From assembly GCF_019649055.1 (NCBI RefSeq), contig NW_026570348.1, positions 62,001 to 126,000 on the forward strand: a stretch of DNA of 64,000 bases. Direction: 5' to 3'. The stretch is from Paramacrobiotus metropolitanus (Eukaryota; Tardigrada; Eutardigrada; Parachela; Macrobiotidae). The position numbers were made by a program, and so were the translations under genes. Shown here in pieces: positions 31,914-45,094 of this stretch. Below the pieces are notes generated by a model, which ran no database searches, was not told the DNA's origin, and saw only the letters and a program-made list of their open reading frames with translations. Each line of letters opens with the position of its first letter. Positions within the stretch are counted from its first letter, which is position 1.

Positions 31914-34656
31914 TTATGTTAATGGGCGAACACTGCTGAGAGCGGCCCGCTCCACTTCCCATCTGGTTTTCAGCTTTTCCATAAAAGGCGTCACCGCTAC
32001 CAAGCTCAACACTAGGATACACAACATGTACAAAATCACCACCACCAGCTTAAGGAAAGCAGCAAATTGCCTCCAGATTTCTCGGTGGATATGGATGATT
32101 TCCGGTCCGGACGTGGGCAGTAGCGACAACGGTTTACTGGGCACCCCGGCATTGCAGGAAAGGACATTCATTACGCGGCTCGCTGCGGCGACAATCTTCG
32201 GCGGACTGGAGGTGCGTGACTGCAGGAATGCGATGATGTACGTGAAGAACAATAATATGGTGACCAGGAGCATCGTGTCAGTGATGAAAATTCCTGGAGA
32301 AATAGATTATTCATAATAATTATTCAAAATAAAGCTAGTAAAGTAAAGTAAAGTAACAGTAACAGTAACAATAAAGTAAAATAAATTAAAGTAGAATCAG
32401 TATTACTCTCAAAACTTTAAATTACAGTAAAGGAAGTTAAATTAGCTGTTTTTTGAAACAGTTAATTCTAATTAATTATGAGGTACATAATTTATTTACC
32501 AAAAAGTGGCGTTTTTGAGCTAGGCGGCATCATAAAACTTAGATAAAAATGCAGTCCAGCGAAAAAAATAATCTCCATAACGCCCATAATCATGCTGATC
32601 CGCACATCCGTCATACAGGCAAACAGCAAACCCGAAGCGACCGCCATAACGATGGACGCCAGCGCGATAGTGTAGAGAAACTGACAAGGTCGGTGCTCGA
32701 AGTACAGCCGAATCCACGGCAGTTCCTTCCCGTACTTCCGGCGCAAATCATCCATATTCTCCGGCACCATAAACTGGCCGCCTTTGACCAGACGCCACTG
32801 ATGACCTTCCATGTAGGAGCGAACGTAGACGGCGTTGGTATGGAAGTACAGGCGCACTTCGTGGTCATTAATTAATGGCGATCCTAGGCAGCGTAATTAT
32901 TAAATGCGATTTACTAATTCATTCCGTATTATCCTGTTGTAGTATTTCTAGGTGCAATTACCGAACACGAGGTCACATTCCATGGCGGTAAATGGCCAGT
33001 AGCGTGTGTCGACGAAGCATGGCGCCTTCAGTGTGGCTCGCGGATACCACAACACTTTTCCGGTATTGTACACCATCGCGACGGCTGGTGCAAAGGCATT
33101 GGATTCCTTAGCATTCCAGCTGGAATTACAAGGAAGCGGCTTTTCGTCATTCGATACATCGTTCATTTTAACCGGCTTCCGGGATCCAATACAACGCATT
33201 TAATTTCAGTTATGTGTGTTTGCTTCCAGTAGGAAGGAATTATTCTATGCTCGTATCCTGTCTAGTAGCTAGAACGCGATCGAATATATATGCATACGGC
33301 ATGCAAGAATCAAGTTAATTGCTCCAAAATCTGTTAATGGCTTCAGGTACCTGTTAAGCAGATAAATATTCGGATGGTAGATTTCGCCATCGCTAACGGG
33401 AATGACGGTGAGATTGGAGAATTTCGCCGCATCCCATTGTAATCGTGGATCATACCATTTGAAGCCCATTTCGGCATTTATGGTGATATAACCCTGGTAT
33501 TCACTCTGAAAATTTGCCCAACGGCCCAAAAGAACATTTAAAGTTCTCTGCAAATTTGACTGTACCTATCGTCAAAGTAAGTAATCAGAATTAAGCAATC
33601 TATGACAATACGCACTTTTATGTTTAATATTAACAGAAAATGCCTACCCTAGCATCGCACATGCGATTCTATGCTTCGCCTGGACACGCAAGAATAATAA
33701 TTACGAAACTTTACATAAGCATTAATGTTCTTACTGTCGAGAATCAGCAATAACTTTCTTTTTCCTGATAAAGTTAGCGATTTTAGTAAATATTTTCATG
33801 TAACTACAATACTCGTACTGTGGTTGCATGCCGACTCACCACATCCATAATTCCCCGTAAACTGATGGACATGGACACGTTGATGGACTGTCCATCGGCC
33901 AATCGCGGTCCAGTACGTTTGTCATAAATAGAGTTATGAATAACCAACAAGCGCAGTAACTTTTCGTTCTCACTTCGGTCTTCGCCCACGAGGAATGCCC
34001 CGTACACGGGCGCTGCTGACATAGTCACTTCTTCTTCCGCCGAATCCACCATTTCTCCATCCATTTCCACATCTTCATGGTCGGCATCAACGTCACTGCC
34101 TTCTGAACAACATTAAGCAAACCATGCAGGGTAATATGATTAAATGTTAAAGTGCTGGAAATACCGGGTAAATTTCGGATAACTAATGAGGACGTACCTG
34201 TAAAGCTATAATATTCTGTCTAGTTTTACAGGTACGTCCTCATTAGTTATCCGAAATTTACTCGGTATTTCCAGCATTTTATCATTTAATCATATTAAAC
34301 TATAAGCACTTACAATTATGTTATATAATAACTGTTACAAATTTACAGCAGTACGGGTACAATAAATTTTCCCAGCTTACAGTTAACATTAGTTTTAATA
34401 ACGGCACTACAATTTGACACATACATTTCACAGCAATCACAATTACTCGTACATGATTTTTAAACGTGGTCATTGCGGTTGAAAATGGAATTAGAGTACA
34501 AAAGCGTAACGTTTTACTAAACCAAAATACAATAGTTGCGTCTTTATAATAATAGTTACCCGAAGAAGGAAGTAAGGAAGCTCGAATGGATGCTAACCAA
34601 AAGGCAGCAATGTACAAGACAAAATAATTTCCGAATCCACGCTTTTGCAGCTGCAT
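31914..34656 (-). CDS. Divergent Cys-loop receptor subunit 1 (nicotinic-like)
   Basis: Exons (minus) are 34560-34656, 33840-34102, 33351-33505, 32962-33119, 32500-32883 and 31914-32293. Phases add up to 478 residues. There is a signal peptide (MQLQKRGFGNYFVLYIAAFW). The ectodomain includes NEKLLRLLVIHNSIYDK, the LRGIMDV strand and FKWYDPRLQWD. The Cys-loop is C-FVDTRYWPFTAME-C with 13 residues between cysteines. Four membrane segments follow; the loop between M3 and M4 is only about 60 residues. No YxCC pair for an alpha-type agonist loop, and no GEK motif before M2. A membrane ion-channel or chemosensory subunit is likely; ion selectivity cannot be predicted. The neighbouring gene at 35314-37685 is its tandem paralogue. 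Confidence 0.82.
32334..32392. repeat. (TAAAG)n/(TAACAG)n microsatellite
   Basis: A simple-repeat tract in the last intron of the Cys-loop subunit 1 gene. Confidence 0.7.
34133..34296. repeat. Long near-perfect hairpin in intron 1 of Cys-loop subunit 1
   Basis: Arms of about 76 bp (34133-34208 and 34221-34296) differ at only a handful of positions and enclose a 12-bp loop. Word pairs include GAGGACGTACCTGTAAA with its complement and GCTGGAAATACCG with CGGTATTTCCAGC. It could be a fold-back MITE or a small-RNA precursor. No clear target duplication was seen. Confidence 0.85.
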
Positions 34657-35313
34657 TCCTGTGCGTTTTCACAGCTGCACCGTGAACGTTAACAATTAGG
34701 AAGTAGTTTCTGATTTGTATTCTGTGAAATGCTTTAATCGGAGAAAAAACAGTATGAAATACTATTTATACGCGTTCTATATCTTCCTTTCTTAACACTG
34801 CGACTTTTAAAGACAAGCAATCATAGCTGCCTGTACAAAGGTCACCACTGAGTGATACGCATCTGCCGTCGCAAGTATCTACAGGACGCTTCTATTATAC
34901 ACGGTGAAGACGGCAGCTAATAAGTAGGTATCACAAACTCACGTGTATTATGATTTATAAAACTTGTTGTCTAAGCCTCGTAATTCTGTAAGTCGTATGC
35001 TTATATAGATATTATGCAATAGTTATCAAGATTTGCGCACGTAGAAGACGAAGCACACATTAGCACACTTTCTTATATTTTTTGTACTCGCATCCACAAT
35101 GTGTCCCAAAATTTAAAATTAACACACACGTCAGATTTTTCCAGTTGGTATATTAATGGCTCAAAATGAGCACAAAAACGATGTTGGTAAAAACAACTTC
35201 TGGGTTGAGCTCACAATTAACAATACCTAGGCGTTAACAATGCATCTGCAAAAAAACAATACATCAACTTTATAGTGGCTGAGCCAAAATTACAGTTTGC
35301 TTATTTAATTTAT
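34657..35313. other. Intergenic between the two Cys-loop genes
   Basis: AT-rich, presumably containing the promoter of subunit 1 and the 3' end of subunit 2. No motif was singled out. Confidence 0.35.
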
Positions 35314-37685
35314 TCAGTTGTACGTCAAACCAATAAGAAATGCACAGGAAATGGTATACAATAACAAAACTACAACGCGCAATTGTGCTGCCACATCCGT
35401 CCATGTCGTTTTACATTCCGGACGCTGGTGGAGCGTGGGACCGTCCGTTAGCAAGAGTTGCCCACTGGCTCGTGGACGTTCCCGCCTGAAGAGTTTCCCG
35501 GGAAATTGTCGTAGGCAAAGCGAAAGCACAGCAATACAACGCGGCACGGACGCGTAACTCTGGGCCAATCGATCCAGCAACGAAGTGAATATCAAAATCG
35601 TTAAAATCACAACCGGTATCCCGGAGGTCAGGTATGCTGAAAAGTTTAACCAAAGGTCACCAAGTTATCATTACTTTATACGTGCCTATACATATTTAGG
35701 CTTTTTTATATTTTTTGTATATCTTTACTTACACTGCACATTAAGTAAATCTATACTTTTTTAAATTTTTCGGCACACAAGAACTGTTTTTGGTGTCCCA
35801 CTAGAAAGCGCTAGACACGAACCAATTTTGGGGAGATAACGAGCCGGCGGTATGATCATCCACATGGTCGCTCCCAGCGCCATGGCCGTCACCAACTGCA
35901 AGACTGCCATGAGATGCCGCACATTAGCGTCATCCGTGCAAAGTAAAAACAGCGCGGTGATCAACAGCACATGTGGCGCCATAAAGCAGGAGCGCAGAAA
36001 CACGGAGGGTACGCGGGTAAAGGTCAAGTAGAAGCGGATAGTGTCGTAGTTATCCAGGATGTAACTTGTCGTGCGCTCCACGGAAGTATCACTGATGTAC
36101 CATTCTCGCCGGCTGCTTGTGGCGCTGACTCCCGTTCCCGTCTCGAAATCCACCGTTTTCGAATCGGGATAGATTTGGAATGTGGAGCTGTCACGGGATG
36201 CGTGGCCTGCAGTTAAGTAAGTATAAGAAAGATGATAGATCTGTGCACATTCTCATGGTTAACATCAATTTTAAGTACTGATTATGAGATACAACATTTT
36301 ATGATTGTGGTTTCATTAGTCCGTACCAAAGATAAAAACACAGATGTGGCTGTCAAATGGCCATTTGGACATATCCATCGAGCAGGGCACATCCAGGGAG
36401 GATGGCGGTAGCCAAATTAATTCGCCGTGAAAGTATCCGATGACCAATGACGGAGCAAACACATAAGTATCGCGCGCTTTATATCTACGTCACACACAAT
36501 CTTCGTACAGGTTAGATATTTCGATATGATCATAAGTACATTTTACGGATTTTGATTGCACACAGATAAAATTAAAGTACAATGCGTACGTGACCTCAAG
36601 CATAATAAAATACTGTTTTATGAGAAATAGTTAAAAAAAAGTGATGCATAAGTATAATGGATGACCGCGTCCGTGCAAGAGCAATGTCGGTATGACCGTA
36701 CTGTATACGACTAACCGGTTGAAAAGCTGCACTTCCGGTATGTACACATCCTGATCGCTGAAAGGCAGGCTGGATAAATTGGCATGTTGATCAGGAAACC
36801 ATGTCAGCCGGCCATCGTACCACTCCAGCTTCATCCATGCACTGACCGTTACACGCTGTTTGTTGCAATCCTATATAATGTCCGCGTTTTCACAATATCC
36901 AAAATTGTCAATACGACTGTACCGTCTATACGAGTTTGCTTATAAACGTCTTTGTATACACTATAGCGTCAAATGAAAGCCTACATTCCTTTTTCTCTCT
37001 AGCTGGCTTATGTTTACTGGTCGATATTTACTTTTACATTGGTCATAACGGTGTGCGTTAATCCAACAATCAGAACTTACAACTTCCTGTATGCCGGTGA
37101 GAATCATTCCCATTTTAAGCATAAAAATCTGCGTGTTGTTGGCGTTGGGCATAACTGGTTTGTCATAGCGAATTAGCAGCTGCTCCCGTAATCGCTTCTC
37201 GGCCACAGACCTTTCGCGGCCTTTGAAAATAGTTCCGGTGACACCATCTGGCAAGAAAGTTAACTTATCGTTTTATGTACTGAACGTCTGTGTCCATAGT
37301 ACGCAGAATTTTTCCATAAATCCCAGTTTAATTAAGTACATTTTTCCACATAAATGCGTAGATATGACGTCTCTATTAATCGAGCTGTAATCGGAGCTTG
37401 AGATTATAACTATTTATATAACATATTTTGTTTGTGCAAGAATACGATTCCTAAAACCTGGCAGCATTTTATGGGGAAGGGAAATCGTGAATCGTTGTTT
37501 CGACGATTAACATTGTTTCCATACCGAAACATTAAGCCGGTATTAAACCGAACATTAAATAAAACAGAAACAGCACGAGGCTTACCGTTTGCTGGACTGG
37601 TACTTTGTTTGCAACTTCCCTTGACGCTCCAGCATATGAGTATTAGTGCGATGGATAACGGAAACTGTTTCTCCAAAACTTCCAT
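35314..37685 (-). CDS. Divergent Cys-loop receptor subunit 2 (nicotinic-like)
   Basis: Exons (minus) are 37586-37685, 37081-37247, 36716-36870, 36327-36484, 35823-36206 and 35314-35636, 428 residues. Signal peptide MEVLEKQFPLSIALILICWS. The ectodomain has KRLREQLLIRYDKPVMP, VTVSAWMKLEWYDGRLTWFP and DVYIPEVQLFNR. The Cys-loop is C-SMDMSKWPFDSHI-C (13 between). Exons 3-5 are 155, 158 and 384 nt, exactly as in subunit 1, so intron positions are conserved and the two genes are tandem duplicates. No vicinal cysteines in loop C; the M2 region (VRHLMAVLQLVTAMALGATM) lacks the charged ring of known channels. The M3-M4 loop is short. Ligand and conductance are unknown. Confidence 0.82.
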
Positions 37686-39329
37686 TGCCTTAGCATAGAA
37701 TTTCTGGATTCCTGATGGCGCGCGAGTTGAACTGAGTCTACCTTATGATATTTTTATGAGCACTCCATGATCAGTTATCAGTAATATAGAAAGGTGAATC
37801 ACAATATGACATAGAAATAAAGTGGAGAATTATGGAGATTCTTTCCACGCTCTTAGTACAGAAGATGGAAATCCCGAACTCTAAGCCGGGCACATAGTTT
37901 TTGAAGAAGCTGCACGCAGCACTTACTGCACTTTGCGGCAAGAACGGATGTAGTACAGTACTGTTTGCAACTGCGTGGAAAGAAAGGCAAAGAGTCAAGA
38001 ATTGGTTAAGTATTATTATAATATTATCGTTTTAGCACATACAGATATATTACACTAAAAAAAGATCGAATAATGCTGCCGAGGTTTTCAGTTCGATACA
38101 TGCGTCAAAACACTTTTTAGTACTGGTACGTCCTATGCTATATTTATAGAGCTAATAGAAGTACTTCTATAGATATTCCCACATGTGCAGAATACGTTCA
38201 GCGCAAAATATGCGTATTTTGCTGGTCGAGTGTCTTAGAATGAAAATTAGATCACGAATGGCGATAGCAATCTTACATCGACACCGCAAAGTCCTTTCTT
38301 CGCCTTTTATCGATAACAAACAGTCACTATCAATTAAGGATAAAATCTGATTATTTGCAAATTCAATGGAGCTTTGCCGGTTATACGAGGGCAATATTAC
38401 ATGTACACACCCATTTTTCCGCTAGGTGGAAATTTGCAATGGAAGTGCGTTAGATGTTCTCGGTAGGTTAGGGATTCGTATTTTGGCCCCAAATTAATTG
38501 GACGCAAATTACAAACTTAAATCAAATAAAGTAATTATTCTACTAAAGTAATTTTAAAGTAGGTTTAAAATTAATTTAATCCAGCCACAACCATAATCTT
38601 TTATCAGCATTGTAAATAATAATACATAATTGTATTTTACAAATAAGTAAAATTAGTTCGATACGTATGCAGCTATTATGTAAACAGTAAAACTGTTCAT
38701 TTCAGTATTTAAAAAAAGGAAAAGGTACGCATGTCGTGACTCCGTCACAGTTGTTTGTAGTGTTGCAGGTATTTACACGGCAGTAAATTGCTAGATTTCT
38801 TTTGAATGGTAAACATAACATTATTTACATTAGTTTGCACCGAGCGCGAAGCGCGAGGTGCTGCAATAAGTCTTCGTCAAGAGCATCAAATTTGTCTGAC
38901 GCCACGAAGAGCGTACGTCACGCTTTTCCAATTCCACAATCCCAATACCATTCCCCAGTGGTATTGGCGTTCGTCGTGCAATATGTGGTTCGCAACCACC
39001 GCTAGTACATCACTATTAATAATTGTAATATTTTAATAAATTTATCGTGAGTACTAATACTATGTTTTTGTACGTACAGATCTGTACTCAGCGGATTGGT
39101 TTTACGAATTCAAAAAAACCTCTCAAAAACCAACGCAAAAATTGTGTGCACGTTGCGACCGCCAAGTGGCGCAGTCAGTTTATATAGGCGTGAGCGAAAC
39201 GCCTCCGCTTTTCACTACAACAACAACAACCTGGCTGATTGAATTTTAATGTTTGTTTTTTTATTTGGAAAATAGCCTCGGAATAGTCTTTTCCCTGATG
39301 TACGCTCGCGATAGTTGCAACTAACATCC
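37686..39329. other. Intergenic, upstream of MAN2C1 and Cys-loop subunit 2
   Basis: No gene was recognised. It holds a 9-bp-arm hairpin at 38942-38967 (CCAATACCA/TGGTATTGG) and a short (CAA)n tract near 39221-39234 upstream of MAN2C1. Confidence 0.4.
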
Positions 39330-42300
39330 ATGGATTCTGTCGTAGCGAGTTTAACGAAAAACCGCCGCACCACGTTCGAGCGGATCGAGAAGTTCCTATC
39401 CAAAGATTACTTCGCGGATGTGGGTCTGCGTGCACGCATCTATCCTGCCACGCAGCCCGTTGTCAGCATTCTGCACTGGAATGCGAGCGCTGCTCGCACC
39501 CAGCGTCCTCTCGTTCCCCACCCGTCGCACGATTCTGATTCCGATGGGGACGATGACAGTGGACCGGAATGGAAGGTGCCAGTGCCTGGTCGGGATGCCT
39601 TCGCCCCGTACACCCTCGGTGAACCCTTCGGACCCACTTGGTCGACGCACTGGTATGTTGAATGTTCATTGCTGAAATCGCAGCGACGGCGTCACTGATC
39701 TTAAAGTTTCAGAGTGTAGATATTTCAGCTCTGCATTTGTATCGAAATAGTCATTTTTTGTTACCGTGCTTGAAACAATTCGCTATATTCGAGAAAAGCG
39801 TCTTACAGTATAAGCCATAGTAATCCAGGTGCTTAGAACTCTTCGAAATTTTTAATATTTTTTCAAAATTACTAAAAATTGTGTAACGAAATTCGGATCT
39901 AATGTTCAGTTTCAGTGCTGCCTTAAATTAATGATATCTTTAATGCTAATCTTGCAAACTTGATTTAATTGTTGATCTGGCAGTTCATGGTAAATAATTT
40001 TACATTAATAAATTATTCATGTTTTAGTTTCTGTCGCTGTCAATTCCAAATTTTAATTAAAAAATTTGAAATTCACGTGGCTGTGAATTTATTTACGATT
40101 CTTTCGCTATTCGTCGTGAATTGTCGTTGTATGGGTAAATTTGCGGTTGCAGGTTGCTACTGTTTTGCTTAACAAAATTCCGGAAAAAATTCTGTTCAAG
40201 AAAATGAATTTTTCAAATAAATTTTGGAGTCCTTTATCAACCGGAGGTTATGTAGGTTCATCGTGGATATCTGTATCCCGGAAGCGTGGATCGGGCGGGA
40301 AGTGCATCTCCTGTGGGATTCCGGCAGCGAGGCCATGTTATACGAAGCCGGCGGGACCGTCCCATTGCAGGCCTTTAGCGGGGGCATTGATTTCCAGATG
40401 CGCGACTGCTACGTGCTGAGCAAGCAGCTGACAGCCGGTCAGCGCCAGCGGGAATTATGGCTGGAAGTCGCGTGCAACGATCTCTTCGGAGCGGGTGCCG
40501 GTGGGATGATTAATCCACCGGATCCCGCGAAGACCTTCAGCGTCAAGAAGGCCGCGGTGGCGCTCTTCGATCGTGAAGTGTTTGATTTGTTCACGGATTT
40601 CGAAATACTGTTCGGCATGGCCAAATGTCTCCCGGAGAATAATCCGAGGAATTATCAAGCCATGTACTTGGCTAACCACATTATCAACACTTTTAAGGTA
40701 TGTTCCAAATCGTTTACGAAAGTGGGAATCTGGAGATCACAGTACGAGTGTGTGAATCTGCTGAAGAAATTCGAAGGAAAGTGCACGGATAATTTATTAC
40801 TGTTATTCTCTTGGCTCAATATGGAGGCGCAAATTTTGTATGTTCAAGTATCAATTGAATATTGCATTGCCGTAGTATAGTGGCTGGTGCCGAGCTGTTG
40901 TTATTCAACATATAGCACCTGCAGAAGAATTTCGAAAAGAATATTATTCTGGGGGAATCATTACTGGTAGTTTGGTAGTGCTTTTTTATGCTGTTGATGG
41001 CGAATGAGTTCAAGTCTTTATACGATTTGCATTTTGTACCAAACAGTTATTTTACTCTTTGTGTGCTTTGCTTGGTTTTGTTGACGGCTAATAGGCCCAG
41101 ACGCCCAGTACTGAGACTGATGGTTAATGAATGACGATGATTTGCAAACTTTAGTATATCAGAGCAAACTCGTTTGAATAGTACACTTCCGTAGTATAGT
41201 GGCGAATTCGGGTCCCACTTCCGGTCCGAAGGTTGCAGTACAATATTCTAAGAACTAATAATCATCGCAAAGAAATTTCGACAGATGGCTTCTTTTACTA
41301 ATATTTTTTACTTGGGAATCTGAGAAAGATGAGCGAGTTATTTGTTGCTGGAAGTTTATGTTTCCACGTTTTTCACTTTCCCTTACCAATTAATGACTGT
41401 CGTGCTTGAATTCGATTTATTTCATATATTTTTCAGACTGATCCGTCTGTTAAAATATCCCAGCTGCGCAAACTGACATCGGAGTTCTTCGCCCAGAAGA
41501 ACGGTGACAGCCAGCATGAGATCTTCGCCTTGGGACACTGTCATATCGATTGTGCGTGGTTGTGGGCGTATGACGAGACCATCCGCAAGTGCGGCCGCAG
41601 TTGGATCACCATGATCCGCTTAATGGAGGAGTATCCGGATTTCCGGTTTGTGGCTTCCTCGGCACAGCAGTTCCGCTGGGTGAAAGACCATTATCCGGTT
41701 GTGTATGAGCAGATTAAGAAATTTGTCAAGAAAGGTCAGTTTCTTCCGGTCGGTGGCACCTGGGTGGAGATGGACGGTAATCTGCCCAGTGGAGAGTCGT
41801 TTGTCCGACAGTTCCTGTACGGACAAAAGTTCTTTCAAGAAGAATTCGGAATTAAGTAAGTAATTCTAAATTCTCCTGCACTGCGGTGCATGCAACCGAA
41901 TTGTTTCTTGATGGTGACAGCTTAGTGTTTTTTGATGGATTAATAAATTAATATTCGGAAAACGCCAATTATTTTTAGGAACACCAAGTAACTACTGTAT
42001 TTCTGAATTGGAAGAATTTTATAAACATTTCAAAATTAATTGTAATATTTTTTCGGAATGGTACATTCACTGGTTTCTTTATTGTACTTTGTTGCACGTT
42101 TTTAACTTGATTAGCGTTATTAAGTTTTGCTAATTCGCACATTCTTAGATGTGATACATTCTGGCTGCCAGACACATTCGGCTACTCGGCACAACTGCCA
42201 CAAATCATGCGCCAGGCGGGTATCAAATATTTCCTTAGCGCTAAATTATCATGGAGCCTTGTTAACTCTTTTCCCCATCATAATTTCCTGTGGCGCGGAA

Positions 42301-45094
42301 TTGACGGTTCGGAAGTGTTGGCACATTTCCCGCCGGGCGAAAGCTACGGGATGAATGTGACGGTGGAAGATGCCTTGAAAACCGTGGAGAAGTTAAAAGA
42401 CAAGGGTCGTGTGGCGCAGAGTATGATGCTGTACGGTTACGGAGATGGCGGTGGCGGACCGACGCCGGTTATGATCGAACGAGGTTGGATCACAATTTCC
42501 GTGTGATGAAATCCGTTTTTCATTCATTAATTATTATTGTATTATAGAGCAGTTAATAATTTGGGTTTATTCAATGTTTTTAAAGCTACATGGACGTTTT
42601 AGGAAGAAGAATGAAAGACGTGGACGGTATCCCGAAAATCTCTCTGGATAAGACTGTTGCCGACTTTTTTGCCGCGATGGAGAAGGATCGGAAGAACTTG
42701 AATGTGTGGAGCGGGGAGTTGTATCTGGAGTTGCACAACGGCACCTACACGACGCAGGCAGAGCTGAAGCGGAATATTCGGATGGCGCAAAATCTCTTCC
42801 GTGATGGGGAGTTTCTCGATGCCGTGATGTACGCGTTCATTGGGATTGAACCGGTCGACCGCCGAGAACAGTGGCAGGATTTCCTGTTACAGCAGTTTCA
42901 TGATGTACTTCCGGGCACTTCGATCGGGAAGGTCTTCGAAGATGCAAACAATATTCTCGGTAAATATGGGATATTGGGAAATTGTTCTTATTTTTGGGGT
43001 CATTATTCAGTTAAAATAAGCGTTTTTTTGGGATAATTATTTCAGTCAAATATTTTTACCTTTTTTACCAGTAATGGGATTTATGTTATTAATTTTATTT
43101 TTGGAAGTAACCGTACTGCAGTTTGTGGATTCTGCAGATCGCCTCTTTTTCCGAAGCGTTTTTAACGAATTTCATTTTGAATGATTTTTCCGAAATTTGA
43201 CCTTTTATTTATTTGTGATACAGGTAGTCTGATTGACACGTTAAACCAGGACTGCGTCTCCGCGCTGAATTTCCTTTCGTCCAGCCAGCCGCCGTATTTC
43301 AACGCCAGCTGCGGAAATATCCACTACCGCAATCCCCAATCCGGGATTTTTGCAGTCCTTCCGCCGTATTCCATGACAAACGACATTCGCTACCTCAACA
43401 CATTCCCTTACACCATCAAAATAGAGAAACTCAAAGACGACTCCATTCGCATGGAGAATCAGTTCCTCATCGTTACGATGAACCGGCTTTGTGTCATTTC
43501 GTCCATGTTGCTCAAAAAGTCACGAACGGATGTGTCGCGGGAGTGCGTGTTTCCATCCGGTCGAGCCAATGAACTGGTGCTGTTTGACGATGTGCCGCTG
43601 TACTGGGATGCTTGGGATTGCATGGATTATCATCTGGAAGCACCGGGTCGATCTGATTATCAGGTTGTTTCGTTTGAAATTGGGCAGGCTGATGTGACGA
43701 GTGTGTTCCGCGTATCGGATGCGTGTCCAGTGAGGATGCGATTATTTATGCATCCGGCTGCGCCCATCGTCCAGGTGGAATGTGATGTGGATTGGAAGGA
43801 AAGACATAAATTCCTGAAAATGCAGGTATGTAAAATCATCCACCGGGAATTAATTTTTAGTCTATTTTAAAAGTTTCCATTTAAAATACTGTAATAAGTG
43901 AATTTTAATGTTGATATGTTGTGAGTTTTTATTTATAACTTATTTGTGTAATTTTAATATTTTATCCTGTTTTGCGTTGTTTGATGATTAGGATTTATTT
44001 TCGTTTAGGTCGATGCGAACGTGACATCAGAAAACAGGAAAGCCACGTATGAAATTCAGCACGGCTGGCTGGAGCGTCCCGCGCATCGCAATACGTCCTG
44101 GGATTGGGCCAAATTCGAAGTGTGCTGTCAGCGCTGGGCGGATGTGTCCGAGTACGGTTTCGGAGTGTCGGTGATCAATTTGACCAATCAGGGATTTTCC
44201 GTCCGCAATAACACGATGTCGCTGTCGTTGTTGCGGTCGCCCAAAGCACCCGATCCCGAAGCCGACATGGGTGTGCATCCCCTAAAATACGCCATCATGC
44301 CGCATTGGTCAGTAGCTAGTTTACGTTTTGTATGAAACAGCAATTCGATCTGATTTGACTCCAGTTTATTGATTGAATTTAATCACGATCTTCATAAAAC
44401 AAAACCACACCGATATCGTATTAAAAGCACACTTTTAATCGAATAGTTTGATTAGGCTCGATTCTACAGTTCTCGGTAGTTATTAAATTTTAAAATTTAT
44501 TTAGTTCTGATCCATTTTAAATAGTTTATTTGTAATTCATTTAATTTTATTAGTGTTTTTTTTGTTTTGAAGGAATCTTTTACGAATTTATTTATTTTTA
44601 AGATCGTTATGTTTTTATATTGGTGCACTTGTAAATTTCGTCGTTTTTTCAAATAGAATATGTCTGATTAAGCAAATTATATCTGTAGGGGGTCGTTCCA
44701 AGAAGCTCAACTGATCCAGCACGCTTCCTCTTTGAACGATACCTGGGATCCTGCATATGAAACCCCCACCGATTCCGATCAAGCCCAACGCAGTGGTTTA
44801 GTGCGATTTTTCACCATATCCGATCCGGCAGTGATTCTGGACGCGGTAAAAACAGCGGAAAATGGTCAGTCGCGTGCCATAGTCATCAGATTATACGAAA
44901 GCTATGGCGGAAGTGCCGTAGCTGCGGTGGAAACGCTCTTTCCCGTGGAAGCGGTGCAGGAATGTGATTTACTGGAGAATTTCGTCGGCGAGAAAACGCC
45001 AGTGAAAGATAAGAAATTTGTGGTGACGCTTCGGGCTTTCGAAGTTAAAAGTTTTGTTGTGTTCTTGACGTCGACTACCCCAGGACATTGGTGA
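39330..45094 (+). CDS. MAN2C1: Alpha-mannosidase class 2C, cytosolic (GH38)
   Basis: Eight exons: 39330-39652, 40256-40697, 41437-41855, 42149-42483, 42603-42959, 43224-43825, 44009-44307 and 44689-45094. Phases sum to 1,060 residues; vertebrate MAN2C1 is about 1,040. It trims mannose from free oligosaccharides in the cytosol. The GH38 domain shows [11 protein letters not shown] (zinc ligands His291 and Asp293), WVEMD with the nucleophile Asp368, [23 protein letters not shown] and [11 protein letters not shown]. The C-terminal beta domains (exons 6-8) are complete. There is no signal peptide, as expected for the cytosolic class. The acceptor of exon 5 is TTTTAG at 42602; an earlier AG would break the frame. 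It is the best-resolved gene in the window. Confidence 0.96.
40866..41240 (+). repeat. Two tRNA-like (box A) heads in MAN2C1 intron 2
   Basis: CCGTAGTATAGTGGC occurs at about 40868 and again at about 41190. It resembles the 5' end of tRNA-Asp with an A box (TAGTATAGTGG). A weak B-box-like GGTCCGAAGG follows the second copy. Neither folds into a full tRNA by eye. They may be degraded tRNA-derived SINE heads. Confidence 0.35.

Noticed and set aside
38942-38967. Hairpin with 9-bp arms considered as part of a tRNA or small RNA
   Set aside because: No cloverleaf can be drawn around it and there are no A/B boxes.
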